A stretch of DNA of 64,000 bases, taken from contig OY970196.1 of the NCBI GenBank assembly GCA_963708205.1, forward strand, positions 1,178,001 through 1,242,000, written 5' to 3'. Origin of the DNA: CAVYTF01 sp963708205 (lineage in GTDB: Bacteria; Bacteroidota; Bacteroidia; Chitinophagales; Chitinophagaceae). A program made the position numbers and the translations under genes. This document shows positions 25,897-36,900 of this stretch, piece after piece (the first letter of the stretch is position 1; every line of letters starts with the position of its first letter). Under the pieces are notes generated by a model, which was not told the DNA's origin, searched no databases, and saw only the letters and a program-made list of their open reading frames with translations.

Positions 25897-27264
25897 ATGA
25901 AAAAGCTTTTTTTATTTTGTGTAATAATCATAACCTACTCTGCAACCTTTGCACAGCATGGCTTTCACAGTTTGTTTGATGGCAAAACTTTAAACGGATG
26001 GAAACGTGTTGTTGGATCTGGGACATACACAGTGCAAGACAATATGATCGTTGGAACTTCCGTTGCAAATTCACCCAATACATTTCTTGCAACAGAAAAA
26101 AATTATGGTGATTTTGTTTTAGAGTTTGATGCAAAGATTGATGATACTTCCAGCAATTCAGGCGTACAATTTAGAAGTCATTTCAATGCTGATGAAATGA
26201 ATGGCAACAATAAAGGTCGCGTGTATGGTTATCAATGCGAAGAAGATCCATCATCGCGTGCATGGAGTGCGGGAATTTATGAAGAAGGCAGAAGAGGATG
26301 GTTGTATCCGGTTACTTTAAATCCATCAGCACAAAAACTTTTTAAGATTGGGGAATGGAATCATTATAAAGTTGAAGCAATTGGAAACACAATAAAAACA
26401 TGGCTGAATGGCGAACCTGTTGCATATCTAATTGACAGCGTTTCGCACAATGGTTTTATTGCATTACAAGTTCATGCAGTAACTGATAATAATATGGCTG
26501 GAAAAAAAATGTACTGGAAAAATATTCGTATTAAAACAACTGATCTTACACCAGCACCTTTTCAAAAAAATATTTTTGTGGTGAACATGATACCAAATAA
26601 TTTATCAGAGGTTGAGAAACAAAATGGATGGAAATTATTGTTTGATGGAAAGACTTCCAATGGCTGGCGTGGTGCATTTAAAACAAATTTTCCTGAGCAT
26701 GGATGGAAGATCGATAGCGGCATGATCACTGTTTTAGCGGCTGAAGGTTTGCAGGGGAAAAATGGCGGCGATGTTGTTACAATGCAGGAGTACAGTGCAT
26801 TTGACCTGACCTTTCAATTTAGAACGACACCTGGCGCAAACAGCGGCGTGAAATATTTTGTAACGCTGAAAGAAAAAAGTGACAGCTCTGCAATTGGTTT
26901 GGAATATCAGATACTTGACGATAAACTTCATCCTGATGCAAAGCTTGGTAGAAACGGAGACAGAACACTTGCTTCATTATATGATTTGATTCCTGCAAAT
27001 AAAAATGAACGATATTATAATCCACCTGGAAAATGGAATTGGGGAAGAATAATTGTGTATCCAAACAATCATGTGGAGCATTGGCTGAATGGAATAAAAG
27101 TGCTGGAATATGAGCGCGGCTCAAAAGAGTTTGAAGATTTGGTTGCAATAAGTAAATATAAAATCTGGGATCATTTTGGTGAAGCAAAAGAGGGACATAT
27201 TCTTTTACAGGATCATGGAAATGAAGTGAGTTTTAGAAGTATAAAGATTAAGGTTTTGGAATAA
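25897..27264 (+). CDS. Secreted protein with two DUF1080 (3-keto-disaccharide hydrolase-like) domains
   Basis: 455 residues with signal peptide MKKLFLFCVIIITYSATFAQ. Domain 1 (about 24-215) starts FHSLFDGKTLNGWK and has NSGVQFRSHF. Domain 2 (about 235-453) starts WKLLFDGKTSNGWRG and has NSGVKYFVTL. Both are concanavalin-like DUF1080 folds; the family includes 3-keto-glycoside hydrolases. The two copies are diverged, so the duplication is old. It lies 91 bp after the hexuronate transporter gene and may be in the same regulon, but no shared promoter evidence is seen. Confidence 0.88.
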   Translation: MKKLFLFCVIIITYSATFAQHGFHSLFDGKTLNGWKRVVGSGTYTVQDNMIVGTSVANSPNTFLATEKNYGDFVLEFDAKIDDTSSNSGVQFRSHFNADEMNGNNKGRVYGYQCEEDPSSRAWSAGIYEEGRRGWLYPVTLNPSAQKLFKIGEWNHYKVEAIGNTIKTWLNGEPVAYLIDSVSHNGFIALQVHAVTDNNMAGKKMYWKNIRIKTTDLTPAPFQKNIFVVNMIPNNLSEVEKQNGWKLLFDGKTSNGWRGAFKTNFPEHGWKIDSGMITVLAAEGLQGKNGGDVVTMQEYSAFDLTFQFRTTPGANSGVKYFVTLKEKSDSSAIGLEYQILDDKLHPDAKLGRNGDRTLASLYDLIPANKNERYYNPPGKWNWGRIIVYPNNHVEHWLNGIKVLEYERGSKEFEDLVAISKYKIWDHFGEAKEGHILLQDHGNEVSFRSIKIKVLE

Positions 27265-27286
27265 AACATTCATCAAAGCTTTGATT

Positions 27287-27294
27287 TAAATTTG
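27287..27294 (+). promoter_or_regulatory. Candidate -7 box (TAAATTTG) for uvrA
   Basis: Exact match to the Bacteroidota TAnnTTTG consensus, 18 bp before the uvrA ATG. A well-placed TTG at -33 is not clear, so support is partial. Confidence 0.35.
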
Positions 27295-27312
27295 CAATTC
27301 TTTTAGAAAAAT

Positions 27313-30159
27313 ATGGCAAAGGAAACGATCGAAGCAGAAGAAATAGAAATCTTTGGCGCGCGCGAACACAACCTTAAAAACCTGAATATATCCATCCCAA
27401 AAAATAAATTGGTTGTCTTCACAGGTGTTAGCGGCAGCGGCAAATCTTCACTTGCATTTGATACAATTTATAACGAAGGTCAGCGCAGATACATGGAGAG
27501 TTTCAGCGCGTATGCAAGACAATTCATTGGTGATATGGAACGTCCTGATGTTGATAAAATAACAGGATTGTCACCGGTTATTTCCATCGAACAAAAAACA
27601 ACCAATAAAAATCCGCGCTCTACAGTCGGCACCATTACTGAGGTGTACGATTTTCTGCGTTTGCTTTTTGCGCGCATCGGCGAAGCATATAGTTATAACA
27701 CAGGAAAGAAAATGGTGAAATTTAGTGAAGAAGAAATTGTTGAAAATATCTTTATCAAATTCAAAAATAAAAAGATCACATTGCTTGCACCTTTGATTCG
27801 CGGAAGAAAAGGTCATTATCGAGAACTCTTTGAAGAGATAAGAAAAAAAGGTTTTGTAAAAGTTCGTGTTGATGGTGAGGTGAAAGACATTGTGCCGCGC
27901 ATGCAACTCGATCGTTATAAAATTCATGACATTGAAGTTGTAATTGATCGCTTGAAGGTTGAGGATGAATTTAAAGTGCGCATCAGCCAAAGCGTTCAGC
28001 AGGCTTTGAAGATGGGAAAAGATCTGATGTTTCTTTTATTGAATGATGATAATAATATTGTTCAATATTCAAAACAATTGATGTGTCTTGATACCGGCAT
28101 CAGTTATGAAGAGCCTTCACCAAATGCTTTTTCATTCAACTCACCTTATGGCGCTTGCCCAACATGCAAAGGTTTGGGAAATGTTTATACCGTAAGTTTA
28201 GAAGCAATTCTTCCTGATAAAAATAAAAGTATTAAAGAAGGAGCGATCGTTCCGCTCGGCGAAGAGCGCCAGGCCAGTGTGTTTCAACAAATTATTGCTT
28301 TCTCAAAAAAACATAAAATCGATTTAAATAAACCAATAAAAGATCTGCCGCAAACACAGCTTAATTTATTATTGTTTGGTGATGGAAATGCCAACCCTGA
28401 CTTTGAAGTAAATATGCAGGATGAAACCATTCCTGATATTTATACAGGCAGTTACGAAGGAATTATTCCTATGTTGAAAAGATGGTTCTCATCAACTCAA
28501 AGTACAGAAGCATTACGCGATTGGGTGCAAAGATTTATGGAATTAAAAAAGTGCCCGGCTTGCAATGGCGCACGTTTAAAGAAAGAAAGTTTATGGTTTA
28601 AAATTGATGAAAAAAATATTGCAGAATTAAGTGATAAAAATCTCGATAAGTTGATGTTGTGGTTTGATGACATTGAAAAAAGATTGAGCAAAAAACAAAA
28701 TGCAATTGCAAAAGATATTTTAAAAGAGATAAGAGAGCGCCTGCAATTTTTATTAAATGTTGGGTTAACTTATCTCACTTTAAACAGACCAACAAGAACT
28801 TTAAGCGGCGGGGAAAGCCAGCGCATACGGCTTGCAACGCAGATAGGCAGCCAACTTCAGGGCATCACGTATGTTTTGGATGAACCGAGTATAGGCCTGC
28901 ATCAAAGAGATAATCATCGATTGATTGATGCGTTAAAAAATTTAAGAAATATTGGCAACAGCGTGTTGGTTGTTGAGCATGATAAAGACATCATGCTCGC
29001 TTCTGATCATTTAATTGATATTGGTCCGAAAGCTGGAAAACATGGCGGAGAAATTGTTGCAGCAGGAACGCCGAAAGAAATTCTACAATCAAATTCGGAA
29101 ACTGCGCAATATTTAAACGGGAAAAAAACTATTGCTATTCCTGCGGAAAGGAGAAAAGGCAATGGCAAATTTTTAGAACTAAAAGGTGCCAACGGAAATA
29201 ATTTAAAGAATGTTTCATTGAAATTTCCATTGGGAAAATTAATTGTTGTCACTGGGGTAAGTGGTAGCGGAAAATCAACATTAATAAATGAAACTTTATA
29301 TCCATTACTTTCAAAGTTTTGTTACAAATCAAAAACGAATCCGCTGGAATATAGCAGCATCAAGGGTTTGGAATTTATTGATAAGGTAATAGAAATTGAT
29401 CAATCAGCAATTGGCAGAACGCCCAGAAGTAATCCTGCAACGTATTGCGGTTTTTTTACAGAGATAAGAACATTGTTTGCATCCATACCCGAAGCAAAAA
29501 TCCGCGGTTACACTGCAGGTAGATTTTCATTCAATGTGAAAGGCGGAAGATGTGATGTTTGCGAAGGTGGCGGCATGCGCGTGATTGAAATGAATTTTTT
29601 GCCGGACGTGTATGTGCCATGTGAAAAATGCAACGGCAAAAGATACAATCGTGAGACTTTAGAAATTCGTTATAAAGGAAAATCTATCAGTGATGTGTTG
29701 AACATGACCGTTGATGAAGCAGTGGAATTTTTTACTGCTATTCCATATTTATATAGAAAAATAAAAGTTTTGCAGGATGTAGGGCTTGGATATATCACGC
29801 TTGGTCAATCGGCTGTAAGCCTTAGTGGCGGCGAGGCGCAGCGTGTGAAGCTTTCAACAGAGCTGGGAAAGAAAGATACCGGCAAAACATTTTATATTTT
29901 GGATGAACCAACAACAGGATTGCATTTTCAGGATATAAAATTATTGCTTGATGTATTGAATAAATTGGTTGACAGAGGCAATACTGTTTTAGTGATAGAA
30001 CATAATCTTGATGTGATAAAAGTCGCTGATCACATCATTGACCTCGGGCCTGAAGGAGGTGATGGCGGCGGTAAAATTTTATTTGAAGGAACGCCTGAAG
30101 AGATGCTTTCAAACAAAGAAAGTTTTACTGCGAAATATTTGAAAATGGAGATGCAGTGA
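27313..30159 (+). CDS. uvrA: UvrABC excinuclease subunit A
   Basis: 948 residues, the damage-recognition ATPase of nucleotide excision repair. Two ABC modules are seen: first Walker A GVSGSGKSS (38-46), second GVSGSGKSTL (about 650). Signatures are LSGGESQRIRLATQIG and LSGGEAQRVKLSTELG. Zinc modules are CPTCKG..CPACNG in the first half and CDVCEGGG..CEKCNGKRYN in the second. The full length is normal. The stop overlaps the GTG start of rnhA by 3 bp, so the two are translated in tandem. Confidence 0.97.
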   Translation: MAKETIEAEEIEIFGAREHNLKNLNISIPKNKLVVFTGVSGSGKSSLAFDTIYNEGQRRYMESFSAYARQFIGDMERPDVDKITGLSPVISIEQKTTNKNPRSTVGTITEVYDFLRLLFARIGEAYSYNTGKKMVKFSEEEIVENIFIKFKNKKITLLAPLIRGRKGHYRELFEEIRKKGFVKVRVDGEVKDIVPRMQLDRYKIHDIEVVIDRLKVEDEFKVRISQSVQQALKMGKDLMFLLLNDDNNIVQYSKQLMCLDTGISYEEPSPNAFSFNSPYGACPTCKGLGNVYTVSLEAILPDKNKSIKEGAIVPLGEERQASVFQQIIAFSKKHKIDLNKPIKDLPQTQLNLLLFGDGNANPDFEVNMQDETIPDIYTGSYEGIIPMLKRWFSSTQSTEALRDWVQRFMELKKCPACNGARLKKESLWFKIDEKNIAELSDKNLDKLMLWFDDIEKRLSKKQNAIAKDILKEIRERLQFLLNVGLTYLTLNRPTRTLSGGESQRIRLATQIGSQLQGITYVLDEPSIGLHQRDNHRLIDALKNLRNIGNSVLVVEHDKDIMLASDHLIDIGPKAGKHGGEIVAAGTPKEILQSNSETAQYLNGKKTIAIPAERRKGNGKFLELKGANGNNLKNVSLKFPLGKLIVVTGVSGSGKSTLINETLYPLLSKFCYKSKTNPLEYSSIKGLEFIDKVIEIDQSAIGRTPRSNPATYCGFFTEIRTLFASIPEAKIRGYTAGRFSFNVKGGRCDVCEGGGMRVIEMNFLPDVYVPCEKCNGKRYNRETLEIRYKGKSISDVLNMTVDEAVEFFTAIPYLYRKIKVLQDVGLGYITLGQSAVSLSGGEAQRVKLSTELGKKDTGKTFYILDEPTTGLHFQDIKLLLDVLNKLVDRGNTVLVIEHNLDVIKVADHIIDLGPEGGDGGGKILFEGTPEEMLSNKESFTAKYLKMEMQ

Positions 30160-30650
30160 AAAATTTAAACCAAAATAAATTACTCATTTATACAGATGGC
30201 GCAGCCCGCGGAAACCCAGGCCCGGGCGGTTTTGGCATTGTTTTGATTTGGGGAAATAGTAGAAAAGAATTATCAGCAGGTTATCGTTTAACTACAAATA
30301 ACCGCATGGAATTATTGGCTGTTATCACAGCATTAGAATCTTTAAAAAAGAAAAATTTTCCTGTAACTATTTATACAGACAGTCAATATATTATTAACAG
30401 TGTACAAAAAAAATGGCTAGAAGGATGGATGCAAAATAATTTTAAAGGGGGCAAAAAAAATAAAGATCTATGGACAAGATTTTATGCACTTGCAAAAGAT
30501 TTCGACATTACTTTTTGCTGGGTAAAAGGTCATGCAGAAAATGTATACAACAATCGCTGTGATGAATTGGCAACAGCGGCTGCTGACGGACACAACCTAT
30601 TAGTGGATGAAGGTTATGAAAAAGAAAAAAATCTTTTGAAAAATAATTAA
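30156..30650 (+). CDS. rnhA: Ribonuclease HI
   Basis: 164 residues. The start is GTG at 30156, overlapping the uvrA stop. The catalytic residues are Asp14 (YTDGAARGNPGPGG), Glu52 (RMELLAV), Asp75 (YTDSQY) and Asp136 (NNRCDELA), with the helper His126 in VKGHAENV. It degrades RNA in RNA-DNA hybrids. All key residues are present. Confidence 0.95.
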   Translation: MKNLNQNKLLIYTDGAARGNPGPGGFGIVLIWGNSRKELSAGYRLTTNNRMELLAVITALESLKKKNFPVTIYTDSQYIINSVQKKWLEGWMQNNFKGGKKNKDLWTRFYALAKDFDITFCWVKGHAENVYNNRCDELATAAADGHNLLVDEGYEKEKNLLKNN

Positions 30651-30658
30651 GTAAGAAA

Positions 30659-30814
30659 TTATTTTTTTACATCTTTAATAACAGCATTTATATTTTGATC
30701 TTTTATTGCTGTTAACTCACTTAAAAATTTTATTGAAGCTTCAAGAGAAACTTCATTTTTAGGTTTTTGATCTTTAATGATTGCTAATAGCTGATAAAAA
30801 TTTATATCAGACAT
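30659..30814 (-). CDS. Small hypothetical protein, 51 residues
   Basis: A short minus-strand ORF beginning MSDINFYQLLAIIKDQ and ending INAVIKDVKK, with an ATG and a TAA. Composition is normal for this genome (I, K, E, N rich, no runs), and it looks like two amphipathic helices. It fills most of the gap between rnhA and the terminator of the giant gene. No family was recognised. It is convergent with rnhA. Confidence 0.5.
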   Translation of the reverse strand: MSDINFYQLLAIIKDQKPKNEVSLEASIKFLSELTAIKDQNINAVIKDVKK

Positions 30815-30896
30815 AACTTTGGTTTTAGATATTGAATATTGGATTGCCTATAAAATTACAATGACTTCTTAAATTTTAAGATTAAAATACAATAAA

Positions 30897-30922
30897 AAAG
30901 CCGGTACATAAATACCGGCTTT
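30897..30922 (-). terminator. Strong Rho-independent terminator of the giant T9SS gene
   Basis: AAAGCCGGTA (30897-30906) pairs perfectly with TACCGGCTTT (30913-30922) around a CATAAA loop. On the minus strand it is followed by TTTTTTATTG. It is 21 bp past the stop at 30943. Confidence 0.85.
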
Positions 30923-30942
30923 ACTTTAATCGCAGAAACTAT

Positions 30943-33900
30943 TTACTCTTTCACCAACCTTATCGTTCTGAATGCTTTTGTATCAGCATTTATTATTTCC
31001 ACAGTATACATTCCTGCGCTTAATTTACTTCCCGTTTCAATTCGTAAAGTATTGTTTCCTTCATGCACATTTCCAAAATTATTTTCATACACAATTTTTC
31101 CCTGCATATCAAACATTACAACTTCTATTTTGTCTGTTTGATTTTGAGAAGGTACTGACAAAGTAAAATAATCATGGAAAGGATTTGGATATGCACTTAT
31201 CATCGTTGCAGTTTCAACAGTTTGTTTGCCTGTTTTATCTTCTGATTTATTTTCTTTTCCGGCAAAAGGATTTTGCATGCCTGATGTGCCCAAAGAAGGA
31301 ATAGTTTTAGAAGCCGAAGGTGTATATCCTTTCATTATCAAGGCGCCAATCAATCCGAACTGAGAAGTAGATGTGCCTGCGGCAACACTAATTGTTACAT
31401 TTCCGTAACCATCAGGTGTAACTCCATAAATTGTTTGTGTGCCATTTATATTTAATGATGCGTTTAATAAAGTAATAACGCCATTTATTGTGTATGCAAC
31501 ATTTACATCTCCGTAAGCTTGAGAACTTGAGAAAAAAGTGAAGTCATATTTCATTCCCAAATTCAATCCTGTTATTTGGAAGACAGCAGTTTGTCCCGGG
31601 AATAATCCATAACTGTCTATCATTACAGTATCCGGAACAACTCCTGAATTGTTTAACGGGTTCATACCTGCATTGTAAAGCCCTGCCCAATTATTAAGTA
31701 ACTGCATGCCTGTGCTTGTTGTTATTCCAGTTTCATCAAAGAAATTATTCCAAGCATAACCTGCTTGCGGAATAGCATCAGTATTATTCCAAGGCAATTT
31801 TGCATCATTGCTTGTTGTATAATTTACATATACACTATATGCGTATGTACTTGCTGTTACTGTATTTGAATAGCCTGAATAAGTGCTGCCATACACTGCT
31901 CTTACTGCATAATTATAAGTATGGTTTGTAATAAGATTTGCATCTGTATACGTTGTAGCGTTAGCTGCAACCGTTGCAAGCAAAGTATAAGCGCTTGCAC
32001 TGTCCGCAGCGCGCCAGATCTGGTAACCTGTTTCACTATAAGATCTGTCTTCCCATTGCAAACCAATTGAATTACGTGTGATGGTTGTTGTACGCAAGTT
32101 AGTTGGAGAAAGACTTGTAACGGTGCTATTATAACCTTGAATAATCAATGAACTGATGAATGCATAATCTGCGCTTGTTCCCTTTGCAACAGTAATATAA
32201 ACTGTACCGCTTGCATTTGGAGTGATGCCATTTATCTGCACGGTTTTGCTGATATTATCTGTCGCATTTAAAGAAACTGTAGTAGAATTTATGGTGAAGT
32301 TTGTAAGACCAACCAAACCATCATCATGACTATTAAAGAAAACAAAGTTGTATTTTTTTGTTGTGCTTAAGCCGTTGATCTGGATTGTATCTTTTTGTGT
32401 GCTTGGTTCATACTCTGCAGTACGCATTACCACATTAGGATAAATACCCAAGCCATTAACAGGTTGCATGCCTGACTCAACCACACCTGAAAAACCATTT
32501 TTCAATACAACAGAAATACCAGTTGCACTATTTCCATCATCAGTTATATTGCTAAAAGTAGTTCCCGGGAAAGGATATCCCGCAAGCATATTCCATGGTT
32601 TTGGCACCGGATGATATCCATCAGAGAAACTTAAATAAACTGAAGAGATATTAGGATCTGAAATAAGAATATTAAATGTATCGGAAGAACTCATATTGCT
32701 CAAATCAGTTGCTGTAACAATTACTGGATACGCACCGAGTGAATTCGATGTTGGCGTAATTGTAATAGTGCCTGTTCCATTTCCTTTATCAACAAATGTT
32801 GCAAAAGAAGGCAAGCCGGTTACTGATAATGTAATGTGATCTGTACTGTCATCCTTTGCCAAAATGTTTACGGTAGCCGTTTGATTGTATTTCAAACCAA
32901 CATCACTCAGCGCATTTATTTGCGGCACACGATCGGTGGTTGTTATTGTATCTATATTACTGTATGGAGAAATACCATGCGTATTATATGCTGCAACTTT
33001 ATATAAGTATTGTGTAGTACCTGTGATGCTTGTATCTGTAAAAGCTGCTTGTTCAGCTTGTGTTTGCCCGATAAGCTTATAAACCTGGTTTGACGCAAGC
33101 GCACGATAAATATTGAATCCTGCAGCATTATATGCACCGTTACTCCATGAAAGGCTTACTGAGTTCAATGCATTTTGTGCTGTAAGATTTAACGGTGCAG
33201 CTGGTACAGTTCCATCATCATAAATCGAATTAATGACCAATGCATTAATATAACCTACAGGTGTATTTACACCTTTACTCATGCTGAAAGTGATGGTGCC
33301 ATCAGAAGCTGGCTTAATAGTATTGATTGTAACTGTATTTTGTGTATTGTTTTGAACTTCTAACGTATCAGATTGATTTCCCACTGTGTAAATGGTCGTG
33401 CCGTTATCAGCTGCTCCTGCCCAAACACTTGATCCGAAGAACGTAAGGCTATAAGACCTTGAAGTATCTAATCCTGTTACTTCCATCGTTTCAACATCCG
33501 GGCCACCGTAAATTCCAAAGTATAAATAATCTTCCAACACAGCATCAGGATAAACGCCTGAATTGTTTCCAGTTGTCGGACCTCCATTAAAAGTTGTGAA
33601 CCATGTGCCTTGCCCAGCCAAACCTATGTTGGTTGTTTTGCCCCATGCGTCAACCAAATTGTTTGTAGTCAATTGTGTTATACTATTCCACGGAGCGCCT
33701 ATCTGATCCTGGCTTGCAAACCTTGCATAAACTTTTACGGTTGGGTTCGCATCATTCACTGTTAAATTAAATTGTCTTGTTGTGATGCCGCCATTTCCAT
33801 CATTCACCGTTATTATTGGTCTGTAAATTCCTGAAGCATTATAAGTTGGATGTAAGAAAAGTGTTGCCTGACCATTTGCCACATTTATTAAAGAATATGC

Positions 33901-36900
33901 ATTTGGAACGTTTGAAACAGACCAGGTTAAAATATCTCCTGCATTTTGATCATGAGCATTTAAAGGAATGCTCAAAGTATCATTTTCATTTAAAGTATAA
34001 TCCGCAATAGAATCAATTGTCGGAGAATAATTACTGCTTACTGTTAAATTGAAAATTGTTGAATCCTTTCCACCATAAGGATCTGCAGCAATGATTTTTA
34101 AATTATTATACACACCTGCATCCAATATAGCGGGATTCAATTGCAATGAAGCAGTATTATTTACACCTGCTGCAAGATGTGCAAAGTAAGGTAAATTTTG
34201 AGCTGTAAAGGTTATTGCATCGCCATCTGCATCCGTTGCTGAGATCGCCAGAGTACTGCTTGTTGCAAAAGGTACACTTTGCGAAGCAAGCTTCGTTATC
34301 ACCGGTGCATTGTCTTTTGTTGTTGCAAAAGCAGTTACAGTCATACTTGATGTTCCACCATTTCCAATTGCTTTTATTTTATAATAATGGGTAAGATTTG
34401 CACTCAGCGAGCTATCAGTGAAGCTTGCACTTGCAGCAGATAATTGAGTCAATAAAATAAAATGAGAACTATCTCCGATCGATCTTGTAACTTGGTATCC
34501 TGTTGCGCTAGTTACTGTATGCCAGCTTAATGCAATTTTAGAAGTTGACAATGCTGTTGCAACAAAACTTGCAGGTGTTGCAGGTGCAGCTGGCGCAGCA
34601 AATGTTGTAGCTGAAGGTACAGGTGCAATTACTGCCTGATAAAATACTGAACTTGGAACAGCTGTCTGCTGCGTGACCCCAGGTACCTGGTAAGTTAATG
34701 ACATTGTAGCACCGCCGCCTGATTGAAAATATTCAACACAGATCGGATAAGTTCCTACAGCCAAATTTAAAGCAGCGCTTGTTTTTGAAGTTGGACTATG
34801 CAAGCCATCATTATTTACAGTTGGTGTACCTGTTGGTGATAGAGAGTTAAACCACACATCACTTCCATCATCAGATGTTGTCCCAAGTATGTAAGTGGTG
34901 GCTACCAAAACTTTCACATAACCCTGCCACAGGAAACCGTAATTGGTTGATTGGGTGGCAAGGCTTAAATCCACGTTTGAAGTAACTCCTGTTTTTACCG
35001 GTGTTAGTGTCGTAAAGTTTGGAAGCGTTGACCAACTTCCTGTGTAATAAGAATAATTCAAACCACTTCCTCCAACCGTTGTGTCCGGACGGCTTAATCC
35101 TGAATTGCCATATTTATTAACTGCCTGTACTTTATAATAATAAGTAGTAGCCGGAACTAATGAGGAATCAGTAAAGGAAGTTGCATTGGCAGCAGTAGTT
35201 CCTACAATATTAAAAACTCCTGTGGCACTATTTGAACGATACAACTCAAACCCTGTTTCGTTATTGCTGTTATCTTTCCACCCCACATTTATTTTATTAT
35301 ACGCAACTGCAGCAGCTGTAACGCCTGTTGGCACTGCAGGTACAGCTCCTAAAGAGGTTGGTGTTCCAGCAAAATAAGAATTGGCTATTGCATGCTGAGT
35401 TGTATTACCAAACAATGCGCTGCATGCCCATGATACCGACATATTTGCGCCGCCGCCTGCTTGAAAATATTCAATACAAATTGGATAGATACCAGCAGTA
35501 AGTGTTATTGTTCCTGTAACTGACTGAGAAGCATGTGCACCATCATTACTAACCAAAGGCGTTCCTGTTGGTGTGAGTGAATTGAACCACAAAGCACTGC
35601 CATCATCCGAAGTTGTTTCAAATATATAAGTTCCTGATACCGGCACCTGGATATAACCTTTCCACAAAAATCCATAATTTGTGGTTTGGGTTGCAACAGT
35701 TATGTCTGTGTTTTGAGAAATGCCTTGTGCTACAGGTGTAAGTATTGCAAAGTTCGGCAGTTTGCTCCAGGCAGTTGTGGTAGTATAATAACTATACTGA
35801 AGACCGCCGAGAATAGGTGATGCGCTTATTTGATTACTTGCAGAAGAATAATTATTACTTCCGTCAACTGCCTTTACATAAATTGAATAAGCCTGATTTT
35901 GAGTTAATCCTGTTAAGATAAACGATGTTGTTTTTGTTACATTTGAAAGAACTCCATTTACATAAATCGCATAATGATCAACAGCTACATTGTCTGTTGA
36001 AGCGCTCCACGCAATTGTAATAGTTGAAGAAGTAGTGTATGTTGATTTTAAGTTTAATGGAATTGATGGAGGAATAGTATCAGAAAAAGTTGCAGCATTT
36101 GCCTCATTTGATAAAGGCGCAGCGGCAGTAGAATCTATCGCACGAACCACATAAAAATACTTTGTTTTAGGAGTAAGATTTGAATCTGCATAATTTATTA
36201 TAGTTGGAGAAACCTGACTAATAAAAGTATATGGACCTCCTGACTTAACGCCTCTGTATATTTCAAAAGCAGTTGGCGCATTCACAGGATGTACAGGCTG
36301 GCTCCACGAAAGTTGTATTTGTGTATTGGAAATAGCATTTGCTAAAAGGCTTTTCGCTGCAACAGGCGCATTTATACCATTCGCATTAATCACTTTATAA
36401 GCAGGAGAATAATTGCTTGAACATCCATATTGTTCTGTAACAGAAGCAATATAATAACCAGGCTGCGTTGCAGTATAAATTTGTTGTGTTCCAACTATAC
36501 TGTCAGAGCCAACTCTTTTCCAGGCATAGCTTGCATAGCTTCCAGCCACTTGCAAGTTCACATAATTTTTTCCATCCGCAGCCGGAATTGCTATACTCAT
36601 TAAACCAGACACTTGTATTGGTGGAGTTACTGTTGCAGTTTTAATAGTTATTTGTACAGGTGTTCTAGACCAATCCGACCATAGACTTCCACGTAAAACC
36701 CTTGCATCATAAGTTCCAGGTTGAGTTACCTGGATAGTATTCGTCGTTGCATTCGGAATTATAGTACCATTATAACGCCATTGGTAGGCATTAAAACCCG
36801 GAGCTAATCCTATCGTTACATTAATAATATCTGTCGGGCAAAATGCTGTTCGTCCATATAATGTCCATGGATTGGCGCTATATGCCCGAAGCATATACGG

